In this document: positions 44,640 to 56,830 of the stretch, piece by piece
Numbering within the stretch: the first letter of the stretch is position 1
How the letters are laid out: every line of letters begins with the position of its first letter
Origin: Spirodela intermedia
Lineage: Eukaryota; Streptophyta; Magnoliopsida; Alismatales; Araceae
Length of the DNA: 64,000 nt
Direction: 5' to 3'
NCBI GenBank assembly: GCA_902729315.2
Contig: LR746276.1
Coordinates: 3,702,169 to 3,766,168 of the forward strand
Position numbers and translations under genes: made by a program
The notes under the pieces: generated by a model
Databases searched by the model: none
Seen by the model: only the letters and a program-made list of their open reading frames with translations
What the model was told of the DNA's origin: nothing

Positions 44640-44862
44640 ACATAAGTTCTCGCACAACTTATGGATGTCGATTACATGTTTAGATAGGTAGAAGCAATCC
44701 CTACTAGATCTAATGATCATAAAATAGTACTCAAATTCATTCAGCAAAATATCTTTTCAAGGTTTGGCTGTCCAAGAGCCATCATTAGTGATGAGGGGAG
44801 TCATCTTAATAATTATCATTTTTGGTCCTTATTAAAGAAAACTAGAGTACAACATTGTCAAG
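44640..44862 (+). mobile_element. Ty3/gypsy integrase fragment
   Basis: Plus-strand translation across 44,676-44,858 gives VEAIPTRSNDHKIVLKFIQQ, then NIFSRFGCPRAIISDEGSHL, then FWSLLKKTRVQHC, the DDE core of gypsy integrase including the conserved PRAIISD aspartate. An in-frame TAG stands where the conserved Trp precedes VEAIP. Only about 60 codons remain, so it is a dead fragment. Confidence 0.88.
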
Positions 44863-46600
44863 ACCAGGCAGTTTTCTTCTTCGAGTAGCCTCTCTAGGGA
44901 TCTACACTTTGAATCCACACTTAAATCAATAAAAAACGCATCAAAATTTGATGTGAAACCTCAATGTTGTTTCACGTGAGCCAACGAAATGTCGGGGCAT
45001 TCGAAGTTAAGTTCCTCTACCCTTAAACAGTAGCTTAAATGTGTACAGGTTTACACAAGAGGTTGGGAATACATGTGTAGGGTTGTGATTAAATGAGGGC
45101 ATTTTTGTCCTTTTGGCTAGGATAAGATTAGGCAAAAATTGTTTCTTCTTGAGTTGATCTGAACCATTGGATTTGGAAGTCTTATTCGTAGCTGTAGGAT
45201 CTTCTCAAAAGTTGCAATCTGTTGCACCCTCGGTAAGTATGCTCCATCTACCATTGATTTTGTGGATGTTCTCGACAGCTTTCGATATCCTCATTTGATG
45301 ATGCCACATGTCAACACCTCAACCTTTAATTCTATCATCTCATTTCCATAGATCAGATCTTGTCTGTCGAGGCATATATTGGCTTCCTAAAAATCATAAA
45401 AAGATATAAAAAATTCTTAAAATTCTCTCATATTAATAAAAAATCAATTATGACTATAAAACTCAAATAAAAATTCGAAAAAAATTCTCTAAAATATTAA
45501 ACTTCATGAAATACTCAAAGAAATAATAAATGTTTATTTTTAATATGATAACATGCTATATTATAAGATTTACGCCTTTCATGTCATAATCATCATGTTA
45601 TCACTCATTGAATACTGCTGAATTATATTGTGCTCTAGATTGTTGTGTTGAAACTGACGAAAATGGTTAGTCACTCATCGGAAGTTTGTCATTGTTTAAG
45701 TTGAATATAAATTAAAGTTTCTCTCTCTCAACAGAGATCCCCTCTCCCCAAATAAAATAATGTCTAGACCATCTTGGGAGAAGGCAATAAGGTGGTCTAC
45801 CCTTGCATGCGCACGTGTGTACATGTGTTCCTTGCCCCACGACTGGTTGGTCACCCGGACATGGAAGGGGAGTGATGCACATGTGTGCAGAGTGAGGCCT
45901 TTGCCACTTGAGCCCAGCTCGTGGCTCCCCTAGTTTGGGTCTACCCGCTCGACTGTTGTCCCCCCTTCGAGTCAGCTTCCAAGTGCCAACTTGCTAATAG
46001 ATAGAAGATTTTTTTATATTTTATTCTTTGTATTTTAATAATAAAAAAATACGCTAAGTATTTTAACTTCAGACTTTTAAAATTAACAATATATCTTATA
46101 TTGGGGAAGAGGGGAAGGGGAGGAGGATCGAATCTGAGAGGGGAAGGGGAAGGGGAGGAACACGAACTGGACGAAAGAGGGGAAGGGGAGGATGATCGAA
46201 TATGAGAACTTCCCATCAAAACTCTTCTAATATTGGGGAAGAAAGGAAAGAATAGAAGGATATTGGATCAGAACTAAGTGAGAACGGGAGAGAAGCAGGC
46301 AGACTTACCATATGTGGGATTCCCATCAGCCTGTTCGTCAATAGAACATGACCCCCCGATATACGTGCTAAAATAAGGTTTCAAAACATGCTAATAGTTA
46401 TTAATATTTAGAAAAATCCTTCAATATAGGCTCATGGTATATATCAATATTACCATCTATGGTAGCTAAATATAAATAATAATAAAATGTGAATAGTGAA
46501 ATCATAAAATTACTTTGCATAAAGTTCATCCATGGTATAGAGCTTCCATGATTGATTTTTTTTTTATGACTTCAAATAATCAGATCAATAACCTTGAAAA
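44863..46600. other. AT-rich DNA with a decayed LTR-like patch
   Basis: At 45,825-45,925, CTTGCCCCACGACTGGTTGG followed by GACATGGAAGGGGAGTG resembles the core of the LTR family that dominates from 48.5 kb. The rest has purine-rich tandem phrases (GGGGAAGGGGAGGA, 46,105-46,195) and no supported gene. Confidence 0.4.
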
Positions 46601-46810
46601 ACATCGATATCTGGAATATTAATATCTGATAAAATAAAGAAGATTGACAAAGCTTATGTTCACATTGAACTATAAAATATCCTATGTAATGGGCTTAAGT
46701 GATGGCCTGTAAGAATTGTGATAAAGAATTATAATTGTATTTCACTCGTAAACGATCCTGTGGATACATTATTCAGGTGGTGACAAAAAATAAGAAATAA
46801 TTTTCTATTC

Positions 46811-47113
46811 TCATTGCTTCTTGATGACCTTGAGTGCTTCGAGGTACTCCACCAAGTCCATGTCATGTAGGTTCCTTGATGCTGAAGGTTCAGCCTTTTG
46901 AGACAGCTCACTAGCAATGTTGTTGTAGATAGTAGTAGCCTCATCTAGACTATTATAGGCCCCTAAATGATACCTATTTTTGAGGGGATCAATGAGCTCC
47001 ACAGTCCACTTACCACCAGAAGGTCGCATTACCCCTTTATAGCTGCTCCTTGTGAATGACTCTCCGATCGTTTCTCCTGTTTGTACTTGATGGCATCCTT
47101 CATGATTTTCCAT
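46811..47113 (-). CDS. Mini-AP2 protein, single diverged copy
   Basis: 100 codons, homologous end to end with the palindromic ORFs (start MENHEGCHQVQTGETIGESF; end DMDLVEYLEALKVIKKQ). Its AP2-like domain is slightly closer to consensus: YKGVMRPSGGKWTVELIDP keeps the Gly that is Trp in the palindrome copies. HLG replaces WLG here too. Flanking homology covers about 46,600-47,255, ending at GAGGAATGTTTTGATGG, exactly where the palindrome approaches its central loop. That a small ORF stays open in a clearly diverged copy argues for past or present selection. Orientation is minus, with the putative promoter near 50.5 kb separated from it by a solo LTR. Confidence 0.6.
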   Translation of the reverse strand: MENHEGCHQVQTGETIGESFTRSSYKGVMRPSGGKWTVELIDPLKNRYHLGAYNSLDEATTIYNNIASELSQKAEPSASRNLHDMDLVEYLEALKVIKKQ

Positions 47114-47255
47114 ATTGAAACTTTAATAATGCACAGGAAAATCAGTATACACCCATCAAGCATATATACATGTCTATCCACATAATGAAATAAGAAAGGT
47201 TATCTTATGGGATATTGTACTTGATTTTCTTCCTTAAGAGGAATGTTTTGATGGT

Positions 47256-48518
47256 GAGATTATTTCTAGAATCATTTATGGAATATGATCTGATTGTGAG
47301 ATTCATCTAATAAGTTTGTTATGACAATTTCATTGATTATGCTAGATTATAGGTATTTATTACATGCTGATTTTGATAAGACTTTTTCCCAAGTATAACC
47401 TACTTCTTATTCAATCTTCTAGAATCATATTCTCAAGGATTTCCTTTCTACATGTAGTGAATTTTATCAGACCAGTGATGAAATCTTATAAGTTTGTTTC
47501 CTTAGTGATAGCCACTCCTTTATCTTAATATCTTAGAAATATGTAGGAAATCACTCAAAGAGAGATTTTCTTGTAGGGAGCTTGGAGATCTAGAAAAATA
47601 AATATAGAAATGGATCTAATGTGCCTCTTGATACTTTGTTAATAATGTCATTGACATCCAAATGGCATCAAATGATTTTAGTAATGACCAATTTTCTTTT
47701 TGTATCTCACTTGGTTGTTATACTGTGAACTTAAACATTTTCTTTCCACCATTTACCTTTTTATGATCTTGGTTATTCAATTTACGATCTTTAATCATGA
47801 TATTTTTAAATGGCAGACTAAATCATTAAGGTAATTTATATGAGAATAAAATAACATAGATCATGCTGCTACTTTTGAAAATTAAAGCATGTTCATGATG
47901 TTTACAAACATTATGATGGTGTAAAATGTTTGATTGGACATAATTAAATGGTAAAAAACCTTATTCAAATTTTATCCATAACTTAGACAGTTTCTTTCCA
48001 CCTTTTGAAATTTTTTAAATTTATAATATTTAATCCTCATTATTTTAAATGGTGAACTAAATCGTGTAGTGAAGCCAATCACAATTATGTGGGAATTTTT
48101 CTAACCTGAAAAATTTTATAGGAAGCAAATTTATTTACACACGTTAAGGATAATATTGACCATAGTTTGATGGTGGAAAATGTGTAATTGGGCATATTTT
48201 CAAAGTTGTAACTAAATGACATTCCATGCATGGAAGTATGTTGCATTTTGACAATTAATGATAAGCTCTAGATTATCCTTCAAGTGATAAATCATAATTA
48301 TTAATGGTTAGATCCATAAAATTAGAACATTGATGTACATTTATTATTTTTAACATAATCACAAAATATTGATTCTATAAGAGGCTAGCTACAGATATAT
48401 AGAATGTAAACAAGATTAATGCTCAAAAACATCTAATTACATATTATATCATAAATATTTGAATGCAAGATAAGCTCCCTTCAAGAATAGAGAATGTGTT
48501 TACAATATGTTTCTCTTG
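47256..48518. other. AT-rich DNA upstream of the single mini-AP2 copy
   Basis: No supported gene. If the promoter-like block at 50.5 kb belongs to this gene, this stretch is its leader or intron. Confidence 0.4.
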
Positions 48519-48523
48519 ATAAG

Positions 48524-50271
48524 TGATAAGTCTTTATTATCATGAGTTAATAATTAGTAAATAATATAGTTTTAGCCGTAACTTATGATAAATAGACTTA
48601 TATTTGTGTTAAAGTGTGAAAAGTGGTTTTTAGTTGATTAACGTAATTTTTTGGGTAATTATGTGATTTTATATGAATTTATATGATTTTTGCAGTCTTA
48701 CTTTTGAAATAAATGAAGAAAAAGAAATAAAAATAAAAATATAGCAAAATGGGGGAGACCCGCCGGCTAGCTGGGCCCACAAAGTGGTCGGAAGCACAAT
48801 CAGGGAGGAGCCGTGAGTAGAGGCTCGAGCGACTAGGACCGATAGGAGCATGTATGCGTCACTCTCCTTCCACGTCACTAGTGACCAATCGGTTGTGGGG
48901 CAAGGAGTGGTCGTACTCACGGGAGAAAGGGACTTATTTGCAAATGTAATATTACTATATATTTGTCCGAAACTTCGGCGCACAAGCGATGTGGGACTAA
49001 ACCCGCGTCACACCTTCCCTAGAAAAGGTTTGATGTTTTGAATACCTAAACTACCCCTTATTTATAACAGAGAGATACCATGATGACGTTATTAGATAAG
49101 GGCATTAGAGTATGTATGTCAATCTCTCTCATGTAGGCGAGCAATCGGCGTGGGTTTGAATCCTCTCAAGAGCCAAAACTCATAATTTTTATTTGATTAT
49201 TGCGACTTTCTTGCAGATTACCGGTGAAGGATTAAGCCACCAGAATCGCTAGATCATTGACGAAAATCTTGTCAACGTAATTCTCAGAGCATTGTTACTA
49301 AAATTGTTGAACAATTCGCGATAAAAGGATCGTAAATCCATCGAGTAAAGGATCTCCGATTGATCGACGAACAAGCCATCGTTGGGAAGAGGACGATCCA
49401 CCGAGAGACAAGTCGCCACCTCCTGAGAGCATACCAGGTGTGATGAAGAGCCTCCTCTTGCTGCGCGGACTTGAGGATGAAGCTCCCTAACATGCGCCCC
49501 ACCTCCATCTAGCTCTTCTCTGTCAGGTGACAGTCGTCAAGAGTCCCAAAGTCGCCATTTTTTCGCTTCACCGAGTGACAGCCGCCGGAGATGATTTGAC
49601 GACCCCTTTCATTGATCTCTAGACTTCGTAAAGAGATCTAGAGATTGCCCACGTTGTCCTTGTCCAAGGAAAGCCCTCGAGGTTGTGGACACTACATGAC
49701 AATCCTCCCGAACGCTCAAGATTCTAGTGCATCGCTGACGCATCGCCGCCGTGACATCAGATTTTTATTTTCCTGCTTTGAACTTACTTTTCGCTTCATT
49801 TAGTGATAATTTGTGTGATTTAAATTTACCAAGATATACTTCATTCAATTATGATTCTTCCCGCTTTTATAGATCTAAATTTGATCAATTAAATCGTCTA
49901 TAATCGCTTACGTAAGAATTGTTGGGCAGAACTCTATTTCCACTCAATTTGCGTTCGTCGGGTGCTGATGTCATCTTGACGTCCACACCCTTATTTCCCT
50001 TTTTCGTAAATTTTAAATATATTTTATTTTTATTTTCTAGTATAAAATTTAGAAAAAATAATATTATTTGAGGAAAATTTTGAATAATTACCTGATATTA
50101 TATTACATCCCTATGATCGACTTGTAAAATTACCGCTATTTTTAGAAGTTTAATTGAATTATAATTGATATATTTGTTCAGAAATACTTCTAAATATCCA
50201 AAAAATTATATTTTCTAGTTTAATAAATTTTAAATTTACGTGATTTACTATACAACAACTAAGTCACATCA
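48524..50271 (+). mobile_element. Solo LTR 1 (1,748 bp) with 5-bp target duplication
   Basis: Starts TGATAAGTCTTTATTATCAT and ends CAACTAAGTCACATCA, flanked by the direct repeat ATAAG at 48,519-48,523 and 50,272-50,276. No primer site or gag/pol follows, so it is a solo LTR, presumably of a gypsy element. Inside are a tRNA-like B-box phrase (GGTTTGAATCC near 49,154) and GACGTCA-type motifs. It lies between the minus-strand promoter-like block and the mini-AP2 copy. Confidence 0.93.
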
Positions 50272-50289
50272 ATAAGAGACATCAACTCC

Positions 50290-50640
50290 TAGAGGAATCA
50301 ATAATTTTGTGCAATGTTAGATATAATTTGGAGTTCTAATAATTTTCTTTTTCACATGAAGAGGAAAAAATAGAGGATCATGAGTACAAAAGAGTATTAA
50401 AAAATGAGTATTAGGTGATCCTCAACTGAAGGGGTTGTAATTCAAGAAAGAAACAGAAGAGAAATCACCTTGTGCACTAGAGACGTTCTAGGACGCCTCT
50501 TGTAGTATCTTATATAAGATTACATAGATTAGATTCTTTATTACTTGGCTCTACATGTGGATTTGACATCCAAAAGATAAAATCAACTTAACTTCATTTC
50601 ATAAGTAACCATATCTACGGAACGACAACCACATCTATAA
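50290..50640 (-). promoter_or_regulatory. Putative promoter/leader of the mini-AP2 locus (minus copy)
   Basis: The reverse complement reads TTTTGGATGTCAAATCCACA, then GAGCCAAGTA, a TATA-type ATCTTATATAAGAT (about 50,510) and GTCTCTAGTGCACAAG, matching 33,940-34,300 on the plus strand. It points toward the mini-AP2 ORF at 47.1 kb. Confidence 0.45.
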
Positions 50641-52093
50641 AATTCAATCAGTATAATCCTTATTTCTCATAATTTATAAATTACTATCAAGTTATCTATT
50701 GAAAGTATTAATAAATTTAAATTTTAGCATTAGGTTATATGATTAATCTAAATTTTAATAATGCATTTATAAATCAAGAGAGTGTTGAAATTTTTTCATA
50801 CTAGTTATACCCCTCATTCAATGTAGTTGGATTTGTTTTGGTCATTAGTTTTTTTAATCATAAAGCACATGAGGTGATGTCTTCATTATCATGAGTTAAT
50901 AATGAATAAATAATATAGTTTTAGCCTTAACTCATGATAAATAGACTTATATTTGTATTAAATTATGAAAAATAATTTTTAATTGATTAGTGTGATTTTT
51001 TGGCTAATTATGTGATTTTATATGAATTTATATGATTTTTATAATCTTGTTTTTGAGATAAATGAAGAAGAAGAAAAAAGAAAAGAAAAAAAGGGGGGAC
51101 CTGCCGGCCAGCCAAGGGTCTACAAGTGGGTCGGAAGTATAGTCAGGGAAGAGCCATGAGTGGGGGCTCGAGCGGCTATAGACTGATGGGGGCACGTGCG
51201 CGCCACTCCTCTTCCACGTCACTAGAGGCCAGCCAACTATGGGGCAAGAAGTTGTCGTACACACAAGAGAAAGTGACTTATTACTTGGAAATATGATATT
51301 ACTATATATTGGCCCAAAACTTTGACGTACAACTAATGTGGGACTAAACCCGCATCACACCTTCCCCAAAAAGGCTTCAAAGATTTTAATCACTACCTCT
51401 TATTTATAACAGAGATATATCATGATGACGTCACTTTATAAAGACATTACAATATTTATTTCAATCTCTCTTATGTAGGCGAGCGACTGAGGGGGGTTCG
51501 AATCCTCTTCGAGCCAAAACTCTTATTTTTATTTGATAAAATCGTAACTTTTCTGTAGATCACCGGCGAAGGATTAAGTTGCTAGAATCACTGAATCAGT
51601 AGCAAAAATCTTGTCAACATGATTTGTAGAGGATTGTTACTAAAATTACTGAACGATTTGTGATAAAAGGAATATGAATCTATCGAGTAAATTATCTTCG
51701 ATTGATTGACGAACAAGTCGTCGTTGAGAAGAGGACGATCTGCTGGGAGATGAGTTGCCACCTCCTGAGAGCGTACCAAATGTAATAAAGAGCCTCCTAT
51801 TGCTGTGTGGACCTAAGGATGAAGCTCCTTGACATGTGTCCCACTTCTATTTAACTTCTCTTCGCTAAGTGACAACTGTCGGAGAGCCACAAAGTTACCA
51901 TTTTTCTACTCCGCCTGGTGATAGTCACCGGAGATGATTCGACGACCTATTTTACTGATCTTTAGACTTCACAAGAAGATCTAGAGATTGCTCATGTCGT
52001 CCTTATCTAAGGAGAGCTTTTGAGGTAGTGAACACTACACAATAATCCTCTCAAATACTCAGAATTTCAGTACATCATCAACGTATCACCACC

Positions 52094-55000
52094 TGACGTG
52101 ACTTAGTCGTTGTATAGTAAATCACGTAAATTTAAAATTTGTAAAACTAAAAAAAATATAATTTTTTAGATATTTAGAAGTATTTTTGAACAAATATATC
52201 AATTATAATTCAATAAAAATTCTAAAAATAGTGATAATTTTCCAAGTCGATCAGAAGGATGTAATATAATATTAGTTAATTATTCAGAATTTTTCTCAAA
52301 GAATACTATTTTTTATGAATTTTATGTTAGAAAATAAAAATGAAATATATTTAAAATTCACAAAAAGGGAAATAAGGGTGCGGACATCATGATGAGGTCA
52401 ACATCTGGCAAATGCGAATTGGGCATAAACACAATTCTTCCTGGCGATTCTTACGTAAGTGATTACAAATGATTTAATTGATCAAATTAAGATCTATAAA
52501 AGCTGAAAGAATCGTAATTGAATTAAGTATATCTTGGTAAATTTAAATCACACAAATTATCACTAAATGAAGTGAAAGTTAAATTGAAAGCAAGAAAACA
52601 GAGTTCCGGTGTTGCGGCGACGATGCGTCAGCAATGCACCGGAATCCTGGTTTGGGAGGATTGTCGTGTAGTGTCTATGGCCTCGGAGGCTCTCTTTGGA
52701 CAAGGACGACGTGGGCAATCTCTAGATCTCCTTGCGAAGTCTAGAGATCAATGAAATGGGTCGTCGAATCATCTTCGGTGGCTGTCATTCAGTAGAGTGA
52801 AAAAACAGCGACTTTGCGACTCTTCGGTGGCTGTCACCTGATAGAGAGGAGCTGGATAGAGGTGGGGCACGTGTTAGGGAGCTTCATTCTCAGGTCTGCG
52901 TAGCAAGAGGAGGCTCTTCATCGCATCTGGTACGCTCTCAGGAGGTGGCGACTCGTTTCCTAGTGGATTGACCTCTTCCTGACGACGGCTTGTTTGTCGA
53001 TCAATCGGAGATGTTTTACTCGATAGATTCACAATCCTTTTATCGTGAATCATTCAACAATTTTAGTAGCAATGCTCCGTGAATCGCATTGACGAGATTT
53101 TCGTCGATGATCTAGCGATTCTAGCAGCTTAATCCTTCACTGATGATCTGCAAGAAAGTCACGATAATCAGATAAAAAATATGAGTTTTGGCTCTTAGGA
53201 GGATTCGAACCCACGCCAATTGTCCGCCTACATGAGAGAGATTGACATATGTACTATAATGCGCTTATCTAATGATGTCATCATGGTATCTCTCTATTAG
53301 AAATAAGGGGTAGTTTAGGTATTCAAAATATTGAACCTTTTCTGGGGAAGGTGTGACGCGGGTTTAGTCTCACAGTACTTGTGTGCCGAAGTTTCGGGCG
53401 AATATATAGTAATATTACATTTACAAGCAAGTCCCTTTTTCCTACGTGTACGACCACTTCTTGCCCCACAGCTGGTTGGCCACCGGTGACGTGGAAGGGG
53501 AGTGGCGCACACGCGCCTGACGTGACTTAGTTGTTGTATATTAAATCACACAAATCTAAAATTTATAAAACTAGAAAATATGATTTTTTAGATATTTAGA
53601 AGTATTTATGAATAAATATATCAATTATAATTCAATAAAACTTCCAAAAAATAGCGATAATTTTCCAGGTCGATCACAAGGATGTAATATAATATCTGGT
53701 AATTATTCATAATTTTACTCAAAGAATACTATTTTCTATAAATTTTATACTAAGAAATGAAAAGGAAATATATTTAAAATTCACAAAAAAAGAAAAATAA
53801 GGGTGTAGACGTCAAGATGACGTCAGCGCCCGGCGAACGTGAATCGGGTGAAAACAGAGTTTTGCCTGGTGATTCTTACATAAGCGATTATAGACGATTT
53901 AATTGATCAAATTAAGATGTGTAAAAGCTGGAAGAATCGTAATTGAATGAAGTATATTTTGATAAATAAAAATCACACAAATTATCACTAAATGAAGCGT
54001 AAAGTAAGTTGAAAGTAAGAAAACAGAGTTCCGGCGTCGCGGCGGCAATGCGTCGACGATGTACCAGAATCTTGAGCGTTCGGGAGGATCGTCATGTAGT
54101 GTCCACGGCCTCGAAGGCTCTCCTTGGACAAAGACGACGTGGGCAATCTCTAGATCTCCTTGCGAAGTCTAGAGATCAATGAAATGGGTCGTTGAATCGT
54201 CTCTGGCGGCTGTCACCTAGTAGAGCGGAAAAACGACGACTTTGCGGTTCTCTGGCGGCTGTCACCTGACGGAGAGGAGCTGGATGGAGGTGAGGCGCAT
54301 GTCAGGGAGCTTCATCCTCAAGTCCACGCAGCAAGAGGAGGCTCTTCATCGCATCTGATACGCTCTCAGGAGGTGGCAACTCGTCTCCCGGCGGATCGTC
54401 CTCTTCCCGACGATGGCTTGTTCGTCGATCAATCGGAGATGATTTACTCGATGGATTCACGATCCTTTTATCGCGAATCCTTCAGCAATTTTAGTAACAA
54501 TGCTCTGTGAATCGCATTGACGAGATTTTCGCCGATGATCTAGCGATTTTGGTTGCTTAATCCTTCACCGGTGATCTGCAAGAAAGTTGCGATAATCAGA
54601 TAAAAATATGAGTTTTGGCTCTGGGAGGATTCGAACCCGCGCCGGTTGCCCCCCGCCTTTTCTGAGGAAGGTGACGGGTTTAGTCCCACATCGGTTGTGC
54701 GCCGAATTTTTGGGCGAATATATAGTAATGTTACATTTCGAAGCAAAGTCCATTTCTCGCGCTTGTACGACCACTCCTTGCCCCACAGCCGGCTGGCCAC
54801 TGGTGACGTGGAAGAGGAGTGGCGTACACGTGCCCCCATCGGTTCAAGCCGCTCGAGCCCCTACTCATGGCTCATGCCCGACTGTGCTTCCGACCCACTT
54901 GCGGGCCCGGTTGGCCGGTGGGTCCCCCTGATTTTGCTACATTTTTATTTTAATTTCTTTTCCTTCATTTATCTTAAAAGTAAGACTGTAAAAATCGTAT

Positions 55001-55471
55001 AAAATTAGATAATTACCCAAAAATTCATGTTAATCAACTGAAAACTACTTTTCACACTTTAACAAAAATATAAGTCTATTTATCATGAGTTAAGGCTAAA
55101 ACTATATTCTTTACTAATTATTAACTCATGATAATGAAGACTTATCACCCCATCAGTCCTAGTCGTTCGAGCCCTTGCTCGCAGCTCCTCCCCGACTGTG
55201 CTTCCAATCCGCTTGTAGACTCGGCTGGCCGGCGGGTCCCCTCTATTTTGCTATATTTTTATTTTTATTTCTTTTTCTTCATTTATCTCAAAAATAAGAC
55301 TATAAAAATCATATAAATTCGTAGAAAATCACATAATTACCTAAAAGTTCACGTTAATCAATTGAAAACTACTTTTCACACTTTAACACAAATATAAGTC
55401 TATTTATCATGAGCTAAGGCTAAAACTATATTAGTTACTAATTATTAACTCATGATAATGAAGACTTATCA
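52094..55471 (-). mobile_element. LTR copy B, inserted in A and itself split by C
   Basis: The pieces 52,094-53,517 and 55,148-55,471 sum to 1,748 bp, a full LTR in minus orientation (TGACGTGACTTAG at left, CTTATCA at right). It lies inside copy A. Target duplications at the junctions are eroded. Confidence 0.9.
53518..55147 (-). mobile_element. LTR copy C, innermost insertion
   Basis: A 1,630-bp minus-oriented LTR with both termini (TGACGTGACTTAG and GAAGACTTATCA) and an internal deletion of about 110 bp near 54,650. It interrupts copy B at the CCCC of its GTGCCCCCATC-type motif. Confidence 0.9.
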
Positions 55472-56079
55472 CTGCACAATGTTGGAATTTTGTTTTCATG
55501 CTTTCAACTTAATTTTTGCTTCATTTAGTGATAATTTGTATGATTTAAATTTACCAAACTATTTTTCATTTCATTACAATCATTTCGGCTTTTATAGATC
55601 TTAATTTGATCAATTAAATCATCTATAATTGTTTACATAAGAATCGAGAGTTCTGCTTGATTCGACTTCGTCGGGTGGTGATGTCATCATGACATCCACA
55701 CCCTTATTTTCCTTTTTTGTGAATTTTAAATATATTTCATTTCTTTTTCTTAGTATAAAATTCATAAAAACTCATATTCTTCGAAAACAATTCTGAAAAA
55801 TTATTCGATACTATATTACATCCTTATGATCGACCTAGAGAATTTCTAATATTTTTGAAACTTTTATTGAATTAGAATTAATATATTTGTTCAGAAATAC
55901 TTCTAAAGATCTGAAAATTAGTATTTTATAGTTTTATAAATTTTAAATTTGCGTGATTTATTATACAACGATTAAGTCACATTCTAGCCTACATCACATG
56001 AAATAAGAATTTTATTGAGATATTTGAAATACATACAAGTCTTTGACTATAAATTAAGATGACAACTGTGTTTTGACTA

Positions 56080-56185
56080 CAGCTTCAAGAGGTAGAGCTC
56101 CAGTTTTACAGCGACGATCATCAGAATTTTGTGTTCGGAAGGATTTAGCCTCAAAGGCTCTCCTTAGACAAAAACAATGAACCTA
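56080..56185 (-). mobile_element. Small LTR-family fragment
   Basis: GCGACGATCATCAGAATTTT, then TTCGGAAGGAT and CCTCAAAGGCTCTCCTTAGA, match an internal part of the 1.75-kb LTR in minus orientation. It abuts the gag remnant. Confidence 0.7.
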
Positions 56186-56830
56186 CCATTTTGATTTAAG
56201 GCATAATGATGTGCACTTTTTTCAGCTAATGTTTTAATTAATTCAATAGCTTCGTCCTCATATTTATTCATAAATGTTCCACTAGAAGCTGCATCAATTA
56301 GATGCCTATCTTTCTCATTCAATCCCTCATAAAAAAATTGAAATAATTGCCAATTTTGAATGCCATGATGAGGACATTGCCTAGTATAGTCCCTAACTCT
56401 TTCCCAAGCTTCATAAAACGATTCTTGCAGGCTTTGCACAAATCTCTAATTTCTCTTCTAATTGAATTAGTCTTACCCACATAATAATTTTTTTAAAAAA
56501 ATACTACCTCCATTTCACTCCAAGAACTTAATTCTTGGGCTACTGCACGCAGCCAATCTTTGGCCTTAGCCTTAAGTGTAAATGGGAATAATCTCATCTT
56601 CACAGTTTCTATAGAAACATTTGGGTAGTGAGAAATGGCACACGAGAGAATTCTTTTAAGTGTTTGTATGGTTCTTCATGAGGCATTCCATGAAAATGTG
56701 GAAGCATCTGCACCAGATGATGGTCAACTCAAAAATTAACATCATTTCCTATAGGTTCATTGATCCTATTTATTGGCCGATATTGGAGAGGTGCTGAATG
56801 ATCTTTTAAGCGCATTCTTCTATCTCCCAT
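56164..56830 (-). pseudogene. Ty3/gypsy gag remnant
   Basis: The minus-strand frame 56,439-56,164 reads EAWERVRDYTRQCPHHGIQN, then QFFYEGLNEKDRHLIDAASS, then EDEAIELIKTLAEK, the retrotransposon gag domain of plant gypsy elements. Upstream (to about 56,620) KMRLFPFTLKAKAKDWLRAV and SWSEME continue the same domain with frame breaks. No protease, RT or integrase follows, because LTR-family sequence adjoins the 3' side. Confidence 0.9.

Larger units (their letters stand above)
50875..55984 (+). mobile_element. LTR copy A, split by nested insertions
   Basis: The two pieces 50,875-52,093 and 55,472-55,984 together make 1,732 bp and rebuild one plus-oriented LTR of the 1.75-kb family. The left piece stops at ATCACCACC and the right piece resumes at the matching point (CTGCACAATGTTGGAATTTTG). 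Its 3' end has decayed (CACATTC in place of CACATCA), and no clear target duplication remains. Confidence 0.88.

Noticed and set aside
49100-49180. A complete tRNA gene at the GGTTTGAATCC site
   Set aside because: No matching 5' acceptor strand, D-arm or A-box at a workable distance; only the T-arm-like part is present.
52572-55316. Short ORFs inside the LTR nest, several repeated between copies
   Set aside because: They recur only because the LTR recurs; frames differ between copies and none is conserved as a protein.
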